Shown: positions 49,280 through 58,655 of the stretch, piece after piece | Numbering within the stretch: the stretch's first letter is position 1 | How the letters are laid out: each line of letters begins with the position of its first letter | Source of the DNA: Chitinophaga sp. CB10 | GTDB lineage: Bacteria > Bacteroidota > Bacteroidia > Chitinophagales > Chitinophagaceae | DNA: 64,000 bases | Direction: 5' to 3' | Assembly: GCA_001870995.2 (NCBI GenBank) | Contig: MLAV02000007.1 | Coordinates: 1 to 64,000, forward strand | Made by a program: the position numbers and the translations under genes | The notes under the pieces: model-generated | The model's database searches: none | What the model was told of the DNA's origin: nothing | Seen by the model: only the letters and a program-made list of their open reading frames with translations

Positions 49280-50638
49280 CTACACAAATGCGCTCGACCC
49301 CGTAATCGCCCTGCCCACAATCAGCGAATTGATCTCCTTCGTACCCTCATAACTATATATCGCCTCGGCATCCGCTACAAACCGGGCCACATTGTATTCC
49401 AGCAATATCCCGTTACCGCCCATCACTTCCCGCGCGCGTCCTACAATATCGCGTGTCCGCAGCGTACAAAATACTTTCGCCAGGGAGGCATGCTCGTCTT
49501 TCAGCGCGCCCTGGTCCTGCAGTTCGGACAGGCGGAACACCATCGTCTGCATGGCCGTGAGGTTGGAAAGCATTTCCACCAAATGCCCCTGTATCAACTG
49601 GAAAGAAGCAATCGGCTTGCCGAACTGCTTCCGTTTACGGGTGTACGCCAGCGCGTTTTCATAAGCGCCCCGGGCGCAGCCCACCGCTTCCCACGCCACG
49701 CTGGCGCGGGTCATGCGCAACACGCGGGAGGTATCCTTGAAATTATTGGCATGCTGCAGCCGGTCCGATTCCGGTACGCGGCAATCCGTAAGCGTGATCA
49801 GGCCATTCTGCACAATGCGCAGCGCCATCTTGTCCTGCATCTTTTCTACGGCAAAGCCGGGGTTCTCCTTCCTCACGAGGAATCCCTTCACCTGGTTGTC
49901 ATCCACGTCGCGCGCCCATATCACAATCACGTCCGCAAAGGTGGCATTGCCTATCCATTTCTTCTGCCCGTTCAGCACCCAGGTATCTCCTTCGCGTTTA
50001 GCCGTAGTCGTTAGTCCGCCCGCAGTGCCGGAACCTACTTCCGGCTCCGTCAATCCAAATGCCCCGATGCAATGCAGCTGCTGCATTTTAGGCAGCCATT
50101 CCGACTTCTGCGCTTCCGATCCCAGCATGTAAATGGAGCCCATCGCCAGCCCGCTCTGCACCCCGAAGAAGGTGGCAATACTCGCATCCACCCGGGCCAT
50201 TTCCATCGCGATGATGCCCTCCATCAGGTAAGACCGGTTAGGGCAGCCATACCCGTCATAGGTCACGCCGCATATATTAAGGGCCCTGAATTTTTCGATT
50301 ATTTCAAACGGGAACTCCGCCTTCAGCCAGTACTCATTTACCAGCGGCTGGATTTCCTTCTCCATAAACTCCCTCACCTGCAATTGCAAGGCACGGTCCT
50401 CCGGCGATAGCCGTTCGCTGATATTATAAAAGTCCCCGTCAACAGGTGGCTCTTTCTTTTTACTGCCGCGGCTTCCCAGCATCTTCATCAACCCGTTGAG
50501 CTGATTTTCATCCATCTGGGCCACGGACTGCATGACCTTAGGCAGGTCTACCTTCTCGGAGAGTTTGGCCAATTGCTTGAAGTCAATACTTTTAAAGAGC
50601 TGATACGCATTTCTGAGCTTGGAGAAAGTTCCTGACAT
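49280..50638 (-). CDS. Acyl-CoA dehydrogenase, glutaryl-CoA dehydrogenase-like
   Basis: The 452-aa FAD enzyme has the family motifs 'GAFGLTEPEVGSGTAGGLTT' and 'WIGNATFADVIVIWA', and the catalytic Glu in 'AIYSYEGTKEINSLIVG', ending in GRAITG as glutaryl-CoA dehydrogenases do. It may oxidise glutaryl-CoA or a short-chain acyl-CoA. An extra N-terminal ~65 residues ('LRNAYQLFKSIDFKQLAKLS') precede the domain and are predicted helical. The start at 50638 is used because upstream in-frame sequence contains the GH3 terminator region. Confidence 0.88.
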   Translation of the reverse strand: MSGTFSKLRNAYQLFKSIDFKQLAKLSEKVDLPKVMQSVAQMDENQLNGLMKMLGSRGSKKKEPPVDGDFYNISERLSPEDRALQLQVREFMEKEIQPLVNEYWLKAEFPFEIIEKFRALNICGVTYDGYGCPNRSYLMEGIIAMEMARVDASIATFFGVQSGLAMGSIYMLGSEAQKSEWLPKMQQLHCIGAFGLTEPEVGSGTAGGLTTTAKREGDTWVLNGQKKWIGNATFADVIVIWARDVDDNQVKGFLVRKENPGFAVEKMQDKMALRIVQNGLITLTDCRVPESDRLQHANNFKDTSRVLRMTRASVAWEAVGCARGAYENALAYTRKRKQFGKPIASFQLIQGHLVEMLSNLTAMQTMVFRLSELQDQGALKDEHASLAKVFCTLRTRDIVGRAREVMGGNGILLEYNVARFVADAEAIYSYEGTKEINSLIVGRAITGSSAFV

Positions 50639-50723
50639 ATAACATGGTTTTAAATGAATATACGATTTTTTTAGGGAGCAGTTACACCGCAGTGCCGGCA
50701 ACGGGTGGCGGTCATACAAAAAA

Positions 50724-50756
50724 AGCCCCGGCAACAGGGTGCCGGGGCTGACCTAA
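50724..50756 (-). terminator. Terminator of the GH3 gene
   Basis: AGCCCCGGC and GCCGGGGCT (50741-50749 and 50724-50732) pair around ACCCTGTT. On the minus strand seven T follow. Confidence 0.85.
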
Positions 50757-50770
50757 AAAATCAAACTATG

Positions 50771-53179
50771 CTATCGGATGATAGTAATGGTTTTCTTCAG
50801 CTTGAGATCTTCGGAGTTGGCGCCAACTGCGAACTCAAACTCGCCCGGCTCTACCGTCCAGTTCATGTCCTTGTCCAACAGGGCCAGGTCGTCCGGATGC
50901 AGGGTAAAGTGCAGGGTCTTCTTTTCGCCCGGCTGCAGCGTCACGCGTTCAAAGCCGCGCAGCTGCCATACATACGTGGTTACGCTGCTTACCTTGTCAT
51001 GCATGTAGAGCTGCACCACCTCATCCCCGGTTCTGCTGCCGGTATTGGTCACTTCCACGCTCACCTGTATATCCCCCTGCTGGCGCTGCTGCTCCGGCGT
51101 TACCACCAGGTTGCTGTATGCAAAAGTCGTATAGCTGAGCCCATAACCGAATGGATACAGCGGCCCGTTTACACTCGTACGTCCATAACCGTTATTACCG
51201 CTGGAAGGCTGATCCGCGTGGGATCCCGGCTTGTAAGGGAAGTTCAGTTCCAGCTGGCCCGTCGTTTTCGGGAAGGTAACGGTAAGCCTGCCGCCCGGGT
51301 TGTAATCGCCGAAGAGGGCTTCCGCTACGGCAATGCCGCCGTTAGGCCCGGGGAACCAGGCTTCCAGGATCGCCGGTAAATACTGGTTCTCCCAGTTGAT
51401 GGTCAGGGGCTGACCGTTGATCAGCACGGCCACCACCGGCTTGCCCGTTGCATGGAGGGCCTGCAGCAATTGCAGTTGCCGGCCGGGCAAATCCAAACTC
51501 GTGCGGCTCAAGCTCTCCCCAACGCGTTTATCATCTTCCCCCACAACCGCGATAATTACATCCGCTTCCTTCGCCTTACTAACGGCTTCGGCTATATCCG
51601 CCTGCTCCTCCGCGCTCAGCGGCGAAGGGATCACCTCTGTGCCGGGCCAGCCCGGGTTCACGATGTCGCACCCCTTGCTGTAATTAACGGTAATGCCTTT
51701 ACCGGCCAGTTTTTGAATGCCGTCAAGCACGGAAATCACGGGGTTGTTGGAAGGGCCGTACCGGCTATTCGCATGGCTCACTGCCGTGGCCATCGGGCCG
51801 GTCACGAGGATATTTTTTATCGCGCTCCTGCTCAGCGGCAGGGTGTTCTTTTCATTCTTTAGCAATACGAGGGATTCGCGGTTCAGCTGCAGGGCAAAGG
51901 AATCGTCCGCCGCGGTATGCACGTTTTTATCCGCCAGCTTCTCGTCCACATAAGGGTGGTCGAACAGGCCAAGGCGGAATTTCACGCGGAGTACATCCGC
52001 TACGCGACTGTCAATCGTCTTCATATTCACCTTGCCTTCCTTCACCAGCTCCCGCAGCGGGTAGATGAAATCTTCCGGCGGCGTAAAGTTGGTGCGTACG
52101 TTCAGCCCCGCTTCCACGGTGAGCCGCACCGCTTCCTTATAATCCGGCACTACATGGTGCTTGGAGAAGAGGTATTCCACCGCATCGGAATCGGATACCA
52201 CGTAGCCGTCAAACCCAAACTCCTGGCGCAGCAGCTGCGTGAGGAAATAATAACTGCCGGTTACCGGCTCCCCGTCCCAGTCGTTATAACTGCTCATCAC
52301 GCCCATGGGCCTGGCCTCCTGGATCACGCGGCGGAACGGATACAGGTAAATCTGGTGCATCTCCCTTGGCGCCACATGCGGGTCCGTACGGGCGTTGCCA
52401 TCGCGGCCGCCTTTCGGAATACTGTACACGGCAAAATGCTTCAGCGTGGAAGCCACGCCCTGCGATTGGATACCGATGGTCATCTGCTTGCCCAGTTCCG
52501 CCACCAGGAAAGGATCTTCCCCGTAGCATTCCACCACGCGGCCCCAGCGCGGATCGCGGGCAGGGTCCAGGATGGGCGCATACACGTTCGTATAGCCGAG
52601 CAGTTTAGCCTCCCGGCCGGCAATTTCCCCGGCGCGGTGTACCAGTTTGCGGTTCCAGGTGCTGCCAATGCCAATCGGCGCCGGCAGCGGCGTAGCGCGG
52701 TCATGATTCAGCCCGTGGATGCCCTCCGTGGTAAAGTCCACCGGGATCCCCAGCCGCGTTTCCTCAATAAACCATTTCTGAATCGTATTGATGGAAGCGG
52801 CATGCCGGCTGTAGGGAAACGACAGGTTCGTTTGCGCCTTTTTGTTATTGGCTACACTGTTCAGCTCCTCGTCAATATTGGCGATGCCGTCTTTCCAAAC
52901 CTTGTTCTTCCATTCCGGCGTGGGCATTTCATCTTTCAACACACGACCATAGCCATACAGCGTCGCCATCTGGCAGGTCTTTTCGTCCAGCGTCATTTGC
53001 GAAAGCAAATCCCTGATGCGGTCGTCCACGGTTTGAGCGGGATCTTCGAAGATGTCTTTTTTGCCGTTTTTGTTGAAATCAATCCAGCCATTCCGGTAGA
53101 TGGGCTGTTGCTTTTGCGCCGCGGCATATTGTACCGTGAGCGCAGCCAGCAGCCCCGTTGCAGTAATCCTGAGCTTCAT
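50771..53179 (-). CDS. Secreted glycoside hydrolase family 3 (beta-glucosidase/xylosidase type)
   Basis: The 802-aa enzyme has a signal peptide ('MKLRITATGLLAALTVQYAAA') and a short Ca-loop-like 'DFNKNGKKDIFED'. The N-terminal TIM barrel carries 'GVASTLKHFAVYS' (substrate KH) and the nucleophile Asp in 'FDGYVVSDSDAVEYL'. An alpha/beta sandwich ('VVGEDDKRVGES' probably near the acid/base) and a C-terminal FnIII-like domain (~690-790) follow. It should release beta-linked glucose or xylose from oligosaccharides in the periplasm. It is a single gene with its own terminator. Confidence 0.92.
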   Translation of the reverse strand: MKLRITATGLLAALTVQYAAAQKQQPIYRNGWIDFNKNGKKDIFEDPAQTVDDRIRDLLSQMTLDEKTCQMATLYGYGRVLKDEMPTPEWKNKVWKDGIANIDEELNSVANNKKAQTNLSFPYSRHAASINTIQKWFIEETRLGIPVDFTTEGIHGLNHDRATPLPAPIGIGSTWNRKLVHRAGEIAGREAKLLGYTNVYAPILDPARDPRWGRVVECYGEDPFLVAELGKQMTIGIQSQGVASTLKHFAVYSIPKGGRDGNARTDPHVAPREMHQIYLYPFRRVIQEARPMGVMSSYNDWDGEPVTGSYYFLTQLLRQEFGFDGYVVSDSDAVEYLFSKHHVVPDYKEAVRLTVEAGLNVRTNFTPPEDFIYPLRELVKEGKVNMKTIDSRVADVLRVKFRLGLFDHPYVDEKLADKNVHTAADDSFALQLNRESLVLLKNEKNTLPLSRSAIKNILVTGPMATAVSHANSRYGPSNNPVISVLDGIQKLAGKGITVNYSKGCDIVNPGWPGTEVIPSPLSAEEQADIAEAVSKAKEADVIIAVVGEDDKRVGESLSRTSLDLPGRQLQLLQALHATGKPVVAVLINGQPLTINWENQYLPAILEAWFPGPNGGIAVAEALFGDYNPGGRLTVTFPKTTGQLELNFPYKPGSHADQPSSGNNGYGRTSVNGPLYPFGYGLSYTTFAYSNLVVTPEQQRQQGDIQVSVEVTNTGSRTGDEVVQLYMHDKVSSVTTYVWQLRGFERVTLQPGEKKTLHFTLHPDDLALLDKDMNWTVEPGEFEFAVGANSEDLKLKKTITIIR

Positions 53180-53380
53180 TTGCTGATAATAAATTATAAC
53201 GGTTTAAGTCTTTTGCAATGGATTGCAAAGAAGGCCCAAGATAAAATTATTAACTGAAACACAAAGGGAAAAAATGAGGTACGGTTAGTCCCGGCGGGCC
53301 TCCCGGCAGTAACGGCATTTTTATATGATGTAAAAACGCTACTTTAGCGGCATTCATCATTAAAATTCCGTGAAGGTTAA

Positions 53381-53938
53381 ATGATTACATCACCTTCTTA
53401 TCAAGCATACAAGGACCTTTTTCACGCACTGTACAACGAGTTATGTAACTATGCCTACAGCTTCCTGAACGATGATGCGGCTGCCGAAGACGTAGTGCAG
53501 GAAACGTTTATAAAGCTCTGGCAAAAGCATCCGGATATGATACAGCTGCCCAACATCAGGCCTTACCTCTACAGGGCAGTGCGCAATAATTCCATCACCG
53601 TGCTGCGCAAGCAGCAGGTGGAACAGAACAATAAAAAAGGCTTTATCCAACTGGCGGACGTCAGCGAGGAACCGCGCGAGGAAGAAAAGGAAGCCGTCAA
53701 ACCTTACTTCGATCAGCTGATCCATGAAGCGATTGCCAACCTGCCGCCACAATGCCGGGAAGTCTTCACCCGCTGCCGTATGCAGGGGATGACCCATCAG
53801 CAGGCCGCGGCGGACCTCGGCCTGTCCGCAAAAACAGTGGAGAACTACATGGGCAGAGCCCTGAAGATCCTCCGTAAATACCTGGCTGATTACGGCCTGC
53901 CGGCCGCTGCCTTACTCATGATAAAAATTTTAATGTAA
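53381..53938 (+). CDS. ECF-type RNA polymerase sigma factor
   Basis: The 185-aa sigma factor has region 2 (residues ~10-85, 'DDAAAEDVVQETFIKLWQKH') and region 4 (~125-175, 'REVFTRCRMQGMTHQQAAAD', 'LGLSAKTVENYMGRALKIL'). It lacks region 3, as ECF factors do. It belongs to the Bacteroidetes ECF group that pairs with FecR anti-sigma and TonB receptors, and the next three genes are exactly such partners. It would transcribe the operon when the receptor senses its ligand. Confidence 0.92.
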   Translation: MITSPSYQAYKDLFHALYNELCNYAYSFLNDDAAAEDVVQETFIKLWQKHPDMIQLPNIRPYLYRAVRNNSITVLRKQQVEQNNKKGFIQLADVSEEPREEEKEAVKPYFDQLIHEAIANLPPQCREVFTRCRMQGMTHQQAAADLGLSAKTVENYMGRALKILRKYLADYGLPAAALLMIKILM

Positions 53939-53991
53939 TAGTAGAGGGTACGCCGCTTGCCCTGCGTTATCAATATAGAGCAACTGTAGAT

Positions 53992-54963
53992 ATGGAACCT
54001 ACCAATATATATGAACTGATCACAAAAAAACTGTCCGCTCAGATTTCCCCCGAAGAGGACCTGGAGCTTACCCGCTGGCTGCAAGCGTCAGCCGCTAACC
54101 AGGCTGAATACGATGCATTGACCAAAATCTGGAATGGCAGCAATCAACTCCCGGCGCAACGGCAATTCAATACCAGCCGCGCCTGGGACAATGTGGAAAC
54201 CCGCCTTCAATCCACCACGGAAAGACCTGTTAAAACCATGCGCTGGAAATACGCCGCAGCAGCAGCCATCCTCGTATTGCTATCCGCAACCGCCTGGTGG
54301 ATGCTGGAAAAACCCGGCAACATCCGGGAAGTGGCCGCCAACGAAGGGCGCATCCGCAACCTTCAGCTGGATGACCACTCCAAAGTAACCCTGCGCCCGG
54401 GCGCTGAAATCCGCTACAGCAACAACTACCAGGATAATAAACGCGTGGTGGAACTCAGCGGGGAAGCCTACTTCGAAGTAACCGGCGATCCCTCCCACCC
54501 CTTCCTCGTAAAAACGCCTGACCAATCTACCATCGAGGTATTAGGTACCGCCTTTGCCGTAGAAACCAAACAGGAAGCAACCACCGTGATCGTGACCGAA
54601 GGTCGCGTTAAACTGGCGCACCCCGGCAACCAGCAGGGCGTGATCCTCACCAGTGGCCTGAAAGGAGTAAGCCAGCAAGGACGGGTCATCGCTGCTGATA
54701 ACGATGACATAAACTTTCTCGCCTGGAAAACCGGCACTTTAAAATTTAATGATGCCCCTTTAGTTGATATTGTGCCGCAATTAGCCGATTTTTACGGCAA
54801 AGAGATCAGGATTGACGAGTCATATCGTGATTCAGCTGCTGTTCAAAAAGCTAATATCAGCTTCCACGATCAGTCCTGCGAAGATGCATTGCATGAACTA
54901 CAACTATTGCTGGGCTTCAATTACAGGCAGGAAGGCGACACGTTTGTCATCAGCCGCAGGTAG
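53992..54963 (+). CDS. FecR-family anti-sigma factor
   Basis: The 323-aa inner-membrane regulator has a cytoplasmic N-terminal part that binds the sigma factor (residues 1-~80) and one transmembrane helix (~84-103, 'WKYAAAAAILVLLSATAWWM'). Its periplasmic FecR domain ('LQLDDHSKVTLRPGAEIRYS', 'VELSGEAYFEVTGDPSHPF') is followed by a C-terminal DUF4974/STN-like domain (~245-320). The receptor gene starts within its last 70 bases, so the two are closely coupled. Confidence 0.92.
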   Translation: MEPTNIYELITKKLSAQISPEEDLELTRWLQASAANQAEYDALTKIWNGSNQLPAQRQFNTSRAWDNVETRLQSTTERPVKTMRWKYAAAAAILVLLSATAWWMLEKPGNIREVAANEGRIRNLQLDDHSKVTLRPGAEIRYSNNYQDNKRVVELSGEAYFEVTGDPSHPFLVKTPDQSTIEVLGTAFAVETKQEATTVIVTEGRVKLAHPGNQQGVILTSGLKGVSQQGRVIAADNDDINFLAWKTGTLKFNDAPLVDIVPQLADFYGKEIRIDESYRDSAAVQKANISFHDQSCEDALHELQLLLGFNYRQEGDTFVISRR

Positions 54964-57604
54964 CTGCCAATCATGGCCCCTGACTTATACCACTTTATTG
55001 CTGCTATTGCTGCTCCAATGGCTGCCCCTGAGCGCCCAGCAGCCCGATAGCATCCTTAACAGGCATTTCAGACCGGCCAGGTTACAGGGCACCATCCTCC
55101 ACTATATCCAGGAGATCACCCAACAAACGGGCATCCCCGTTTCCTACAGCTCCAACTTTATTCACCTTAATAAAAAAGTGCAACTCAGCGGCGCCGAAAA
55201 TACCACCGGCGCCGTATTGCGCGCCATCTTCCAGGGCAACGGCATCGAAATCGCCGCCGTAAACGGAAAGATCTTCCTCCTCCGGGATGTATCCGCCACC
55301 CAATACTACACCATCAGCGGATTCGTAAAGGAGAAAAACAGCGATGAAGCCATCATCGGCGCCTCCATCTACGACCCCGTCACCCGCAAAGGTACCATCA
55401 GCAACGCCTTCGGCTTCTATACCCTGCAGGTGCCGGATACCTGCGCCCAGGTGGTCTTCTCCCACGTGGCCTACGAAACCGTGCTGCAGCCGCTCCCCCC
55501 GCCGGATGAAGGCCAGCTGGATGTGTACATGGGCGTGCGCCATAGCCTCCAACCCGTAGTGATCAACGCCAGTTCTGCAGACACCGTGCTGCTGCACGGC
55601 GGCTATATCAACATGCCGGTTTCCTATCTCACCAGCTACCCCGCCCTCCTCGGGGAAAAGGATGTGCTGAAATCGCTGCAGTTCTACCCCGGCGCCGGCA
55701 GCTCCCTGGAAAGCAGCAGCAACCTGCTCATTCGCGGCGGCGGCGCGGATCAAAACCTCTACCTCCTCGATGGGGTGCCCATCTACCATACCGGCCACTT
55801 ATTCGGACTCTTCTCCATCTTCAACGCGGACGCCGTGAAAGACGTTTCGCTCTATAAAGACGCCTTCCCGGCTAAATACGCCGGCCGCCTCTCCTCCGTG
55901 GTCGACATCCGCACCAAAGACGGCGACATGAAAGAATGGCACGGCAAAGCCACGCTCAGCCCCGTTTCCGGCAGCGCCCTGCTGGAAGGGCCGATCGTAA
56001 AGGACCGCACCTCCATGTCCCTCTCCCTGCGCCGCTCCCTCGTGGATATGCTCTATGGGAAAACCTTCCTGCACGATTACGGCAAGTATTACCTTTACGA
56101 CATCAACCTGAAAGTCAACCAGGTGCTGAACGATAAAAACCGCCTGTACCTGAGCTTCTACAAAGGGCAGGACAAAATGAATATCTCCAGCGATAACCCC
56201 GTCATCCTCCTGTTCGACGATTACAATTTCGCCTGGAGCAACATCACCTCCGCCCTGAAATGGACCAGCGTAGTCAATCCACGCCTGTTTACCAATACCA
56301 CGCTGACCTACAGCCGGTTCCACAACACCTTCTCGCAGAACTCCGTGATCCCCGTCGGGCTTTCGGATTCCCTGTTCGTCCGCGGGGTGGGCGTTTCCCG
56401 TGTGCGGGACATCGCCCTCCATAACGAGACCGAATACACGCTGAACAATACCCATAAACTTTCCTTCGGAGGCGGCTATACGTACCATAACTTCGCGCCC
56501 ACCTCCTACCGCACGAACGTCTCCGCTGGCGAAGCCGTCAAAAGGGACGCCCCTAAATATTACATGTCGGAAGTCAACTTCTACGCCGAAGACCAGATTT
56601 CCCTGCTGGACGAACACCTGATCATCCGGCCGGGGCTCCACTTCGGCAGCCTCGTGCAAAAAGGCTCCGTCTATTCCTCCGCGCAGCCCCGCATGCTGGT
56701 ACGCTGGAAGTTCCGCAAGGATCAATACCTGGAAGCTTCCTACGCCGCCATGGCGCAGTTCATCCATCAGCTATCCACCCCCGTGATCAATCTCCCTACG
56801 GACCTCTGGGTGCCCAGCACGGATGTAATCAGGCCGGAACGCTCCTATTCCTACAGCCTCGCATACGAAAAGAAATGGCAGAACGACTGGCGCCTCAGCG
56901 TTGACGGCTATTACAAACTCCTGAGCGATATCGTGACCACCAATACCGTCCTCAATATTTTCGATAATTCTGACCTCTGGGAAAAGAAAGTAATCGCAGG
57001 GAAAGGGTATAATTACGGGGCGGAATTCCTGCTGGAAAAAACCAGCGGCCGGTTCACCGGGATCTTCGCCTATACGCTGTCCTGGGCCTGGCGGCAGTTT
57101 GACAGGGTCAATGGCGGAAGAAGGTACCCCTACAAGGAAGACCGCCGCCACAACCTCTCCATGGCGCTCAAATACCAGTTGTCGCCCGTATGGTCCCTCA
57201 GCGCTACCTGGAAGTTTGCCAGCGGCGCGCCGTTTACCATGCCGCAACAAATCTTCCCGGACCTGGACTGGGCCAAAAACATCAATGGTTACCTGGACGA
57301 ACGGTACTCGCCCTTCTCCACCTACCAGGTGAATTACCTGCCCTACTTTGTGGGGCTCAACAGGTACCGGCTCCGGCCCGTGCATCACCTGGATATCGGT
57401 ACCACCATCCTCCTGGGTACGAAGACGAAGTACCGCCATACCATCAACGCCGGCGTGTATAATATCTACAACCGGAGCAATCCGTTCATCGTCAGCTTCG
57501 ACCAGTTTTCCTATTTCAATTTTGATTCCGTATATCCGTTACAGTTATACCAGTACAGTATCTTCAGGACCCTGCCGTACCTGAGTTACACGTTTAAATT
57601 CTGA
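54893..57604 (+). CDS. TonB-dependent outer-membrane receptor with STN signalling domain
   Basis: The protein (about 903 aa from 54893) has an export signal around the Leu-rich 'TTLLLLLLLQWLPLSAQ' and an STN domain ('ILHYIQEITQQTGIPVSYS'). A carboxypeptidase-like regulatory module ('TISGFVKEKNSDEAIIGAS'), a plug ('NLLIRGGGADQNLYLLDG') and a 22-strand barrel ending 'PYLSYTFKF' follow. STN would signal to FecR upon ligand uptake. The start is uncertain: any ATG in frame lies inside the FecR gene, giving a ~30-residue n-region before the hydrophobic stretch. A non-ATG start after the FecR stop is possible. The ligand is unknown; it is not a SusC protein. Confidence 0.88.
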   Translation: MNYNYCWASITGRKATRLSSAAGSCQSWPLTYTTLLLLLLLQWLPLSAQQPDSILNRHFRPARLQGTILHYIQEITQQTGIPVSYSSNFIHLNKKVQLSGAENTTGAVLRAIFQGNGIEIAAVNGKIFLLRDVSATQYYTISGFVKEKNSDEAIIGASIYDPVTRKGTISNAFGFYTLQVPDTCAQVVFSHVAYETVLQPLPPPDEGQLDVYMGVRHSLQPVVINASSADTVLLHGGYINMPVSYLTSYPALLGEKDVLKSLQFYPGAGSSLESSSNLLIRGGGADQNLYLLDGVPIYHTGHLFGLFSIFNADAVKDVSLYKDAFPAKYAGRLSSVVDIRTKDGDMKEWHGKATLSPVSGSALLEGPIVKDRTSMSLSLRRSLVDMLYGKTFLHDYGKYYLYDINLKVNQVLNDKNRLYLSFYKGQDKMNISSDNPVILLFDDYNFAWSNITSALKWTSVVNPRLFTNTTLTYSRFHNTFSQNSVIPVGLSDSLFVRGVGVSRVRDIALHNETEYTLNNTHKLSFGGGYTYHNFAPTSYRTNVSAGEAVKRDAPKYYMSEVNFYAEDQISLLDEHLIIRPGLHFGSLVQKGSVYSSAQPRMLVRWKFRKDQYLEASYAAMAQFIHQLSTPVINLPTDLWVPSTDVIRPERSYSYSLAYEKKWQNDWRLSVDGYYKLLSDIVTTNTVLNIFDNSDLWEKKVIAGKGYNYGAEFLLEKTSGRFTGIFAYTLSWAWRQFDRVNGGRRYPYKEDRRHNLSMALKYQLSPVWSLSATWKFASGAPFTMPQQIFPDLDWAKNINGYLDERYSPFSTYQVNYLPYFVGLNRYRLRPVHHLDIGTTILLGTKTKYRHTINAGVYNIYNRSNPFIVSFDQFSYFNFDSVYPLQLYQYSIFRTLPYLSYTFKF

Positions 57605-57606
57605 TT

Positions 57607-58629
57607 ATGAAGCGTTTGATAAATTATACTGCGATCATAGCTTTAATGCTTGCCGGCTGCCAGACAGAGCTGCCGCTCCCTCCCGGCAACGGTACGCCGC
57701 GCGTGGTGATCTATAGTGAACTGACCGCCGGGGAAAAACCGCAGGTCCGCATCGGGAAAAGCAAGGTAGTAACCAACGGGGTAGACAATGGCTTCGAGCT
57801 CGTGCCCAACGCCAGCGTGCAACTCCTGAACCAGGACGGGGCGCTCGTGGAAACGCTGATTAACAACCCCGACCCGGCCGATCGCATGAGTGTGTACAGT
57901 GGCAAAACCAAACTGCAGTCCTTACAAAATTATCGCGTGAAGGTGGATGTTCCCGGCATGAAAGAGGTAACCGCCAATGCCTCCATCCCCGGCAGCTGCC
58001 GCGTGGAGCTGACCGATACGCTTCGCACCACGCTGAATGGCCGGCCGGTACTGCGTTTCAACCTCACCGTATTCGGGCAGCCGGGCGTGCGCACCTACAT
58101 CGTCATGGAAGCCCTCAAACAATCCGCCCTGGTGGATTCCTTTTTTACGTATAATGGTGTCCGTTATAACATCGCCGCCAACGAGGACCTCTACGAATCC
58201 GTCAAAGGCAAGCCTGGCGTAGTAGTGAGTAAGGATACGACCTTCCTCAACGATTACCTCCGTATCCCCTGCTACACCCAGGACGAAAGTGCGGACAATA
58301 ACCAGATCGGCGGGTTGAACGAAAACTACAACAGCATTCTCTTCAACGTAATGGGCAAACCGCTGACCACCAATCTCTATATCAACGCCACCGCCCTGAG
58401 TTCCAGCGCCATCGAAGCCATAGCGCCGAAAGGCCGCGTGCTGGTCTATATCAAATCCGTAACGCGGGAGTATTACGATTTCCTGCTGACTTATGAAAAG
58501 GTAAAACGCAATCCGGGGTTAAACAGCCTGATACAGGCCGTGCAATTGCGTAACAACACCCAGGGAGGACTGGGAATAGTAGGCGGTAATAACCAGGTTG
58601 TGTACAAATTATATTACGATGATCTGTAG
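57607..58629 (+). CDS. DUF4249 lipoprotein, partner of the TonB receptor
   Basis: The 340-aa protein has a lipobox ('LMLAGCQTELPLPPG') and the DUF4249 domain, a beta-rich fold found almost only next to STN-type TonB receptors in Bacteroidota. It starts two bases after the receptor stop. It is probably a surface lipoprotein that binds the ligand or covers the receptor, comparable in position to SusD but unrelated. No enzymatic motif is visible. Confidence 0.88.
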   Translation: MKRLINYTAIIALMLAGCQTELPLPPGNGTPRVVIYSELTAGEKPQVRIGKSKVVTNGVDNGFELVPNASVQLLNQDGALVETLINNPDPADRMSVYSGKTKLQSLQNYRVKVDVPGMKEVTANASIPGSCRVELTDTLRTTLNGRPVLRFNLTVFGQPGVRTYIVMEALKQSALVDSFFTYNGVRYNIAANEDLYESVKGKPGVVVSKDTTFLNDYLRIPCYTQDESADNNQIGGLNENYNSILFNVMGKPLTTNLYINATALSSSAIEAIAPKGRVLVYIKSVTREYYDFLLTYEKVKRNPGLNSLIQAVQLRNNTQGGLGIVGGNNQVVYKLYYDDL

Positions 58630-58648
58630 CAGTTACCCGCTACAGATC
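58620..58648. terminator. Stem between convergent genes
   Basis: GATCTGTAGC (58621-58630) and GCTACAGATC (58639-58648) pair perfectly around AGTTACCC and overlap the DUF4249 stop. Only weak T-runs follow, so it may act as a bidirectional or Rho-assisted terminator. Confidence 0.55.
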
Positions 58649-58655
58649 ATCCGCC

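Noticed and set aside
55799..56767. 322-aa open frame antisense to the TonB receptor gene, and similar ones at 55082 and 56771
   Set aside because: Same artefact; the receptor frame carries plug and barrel motifs throughout.
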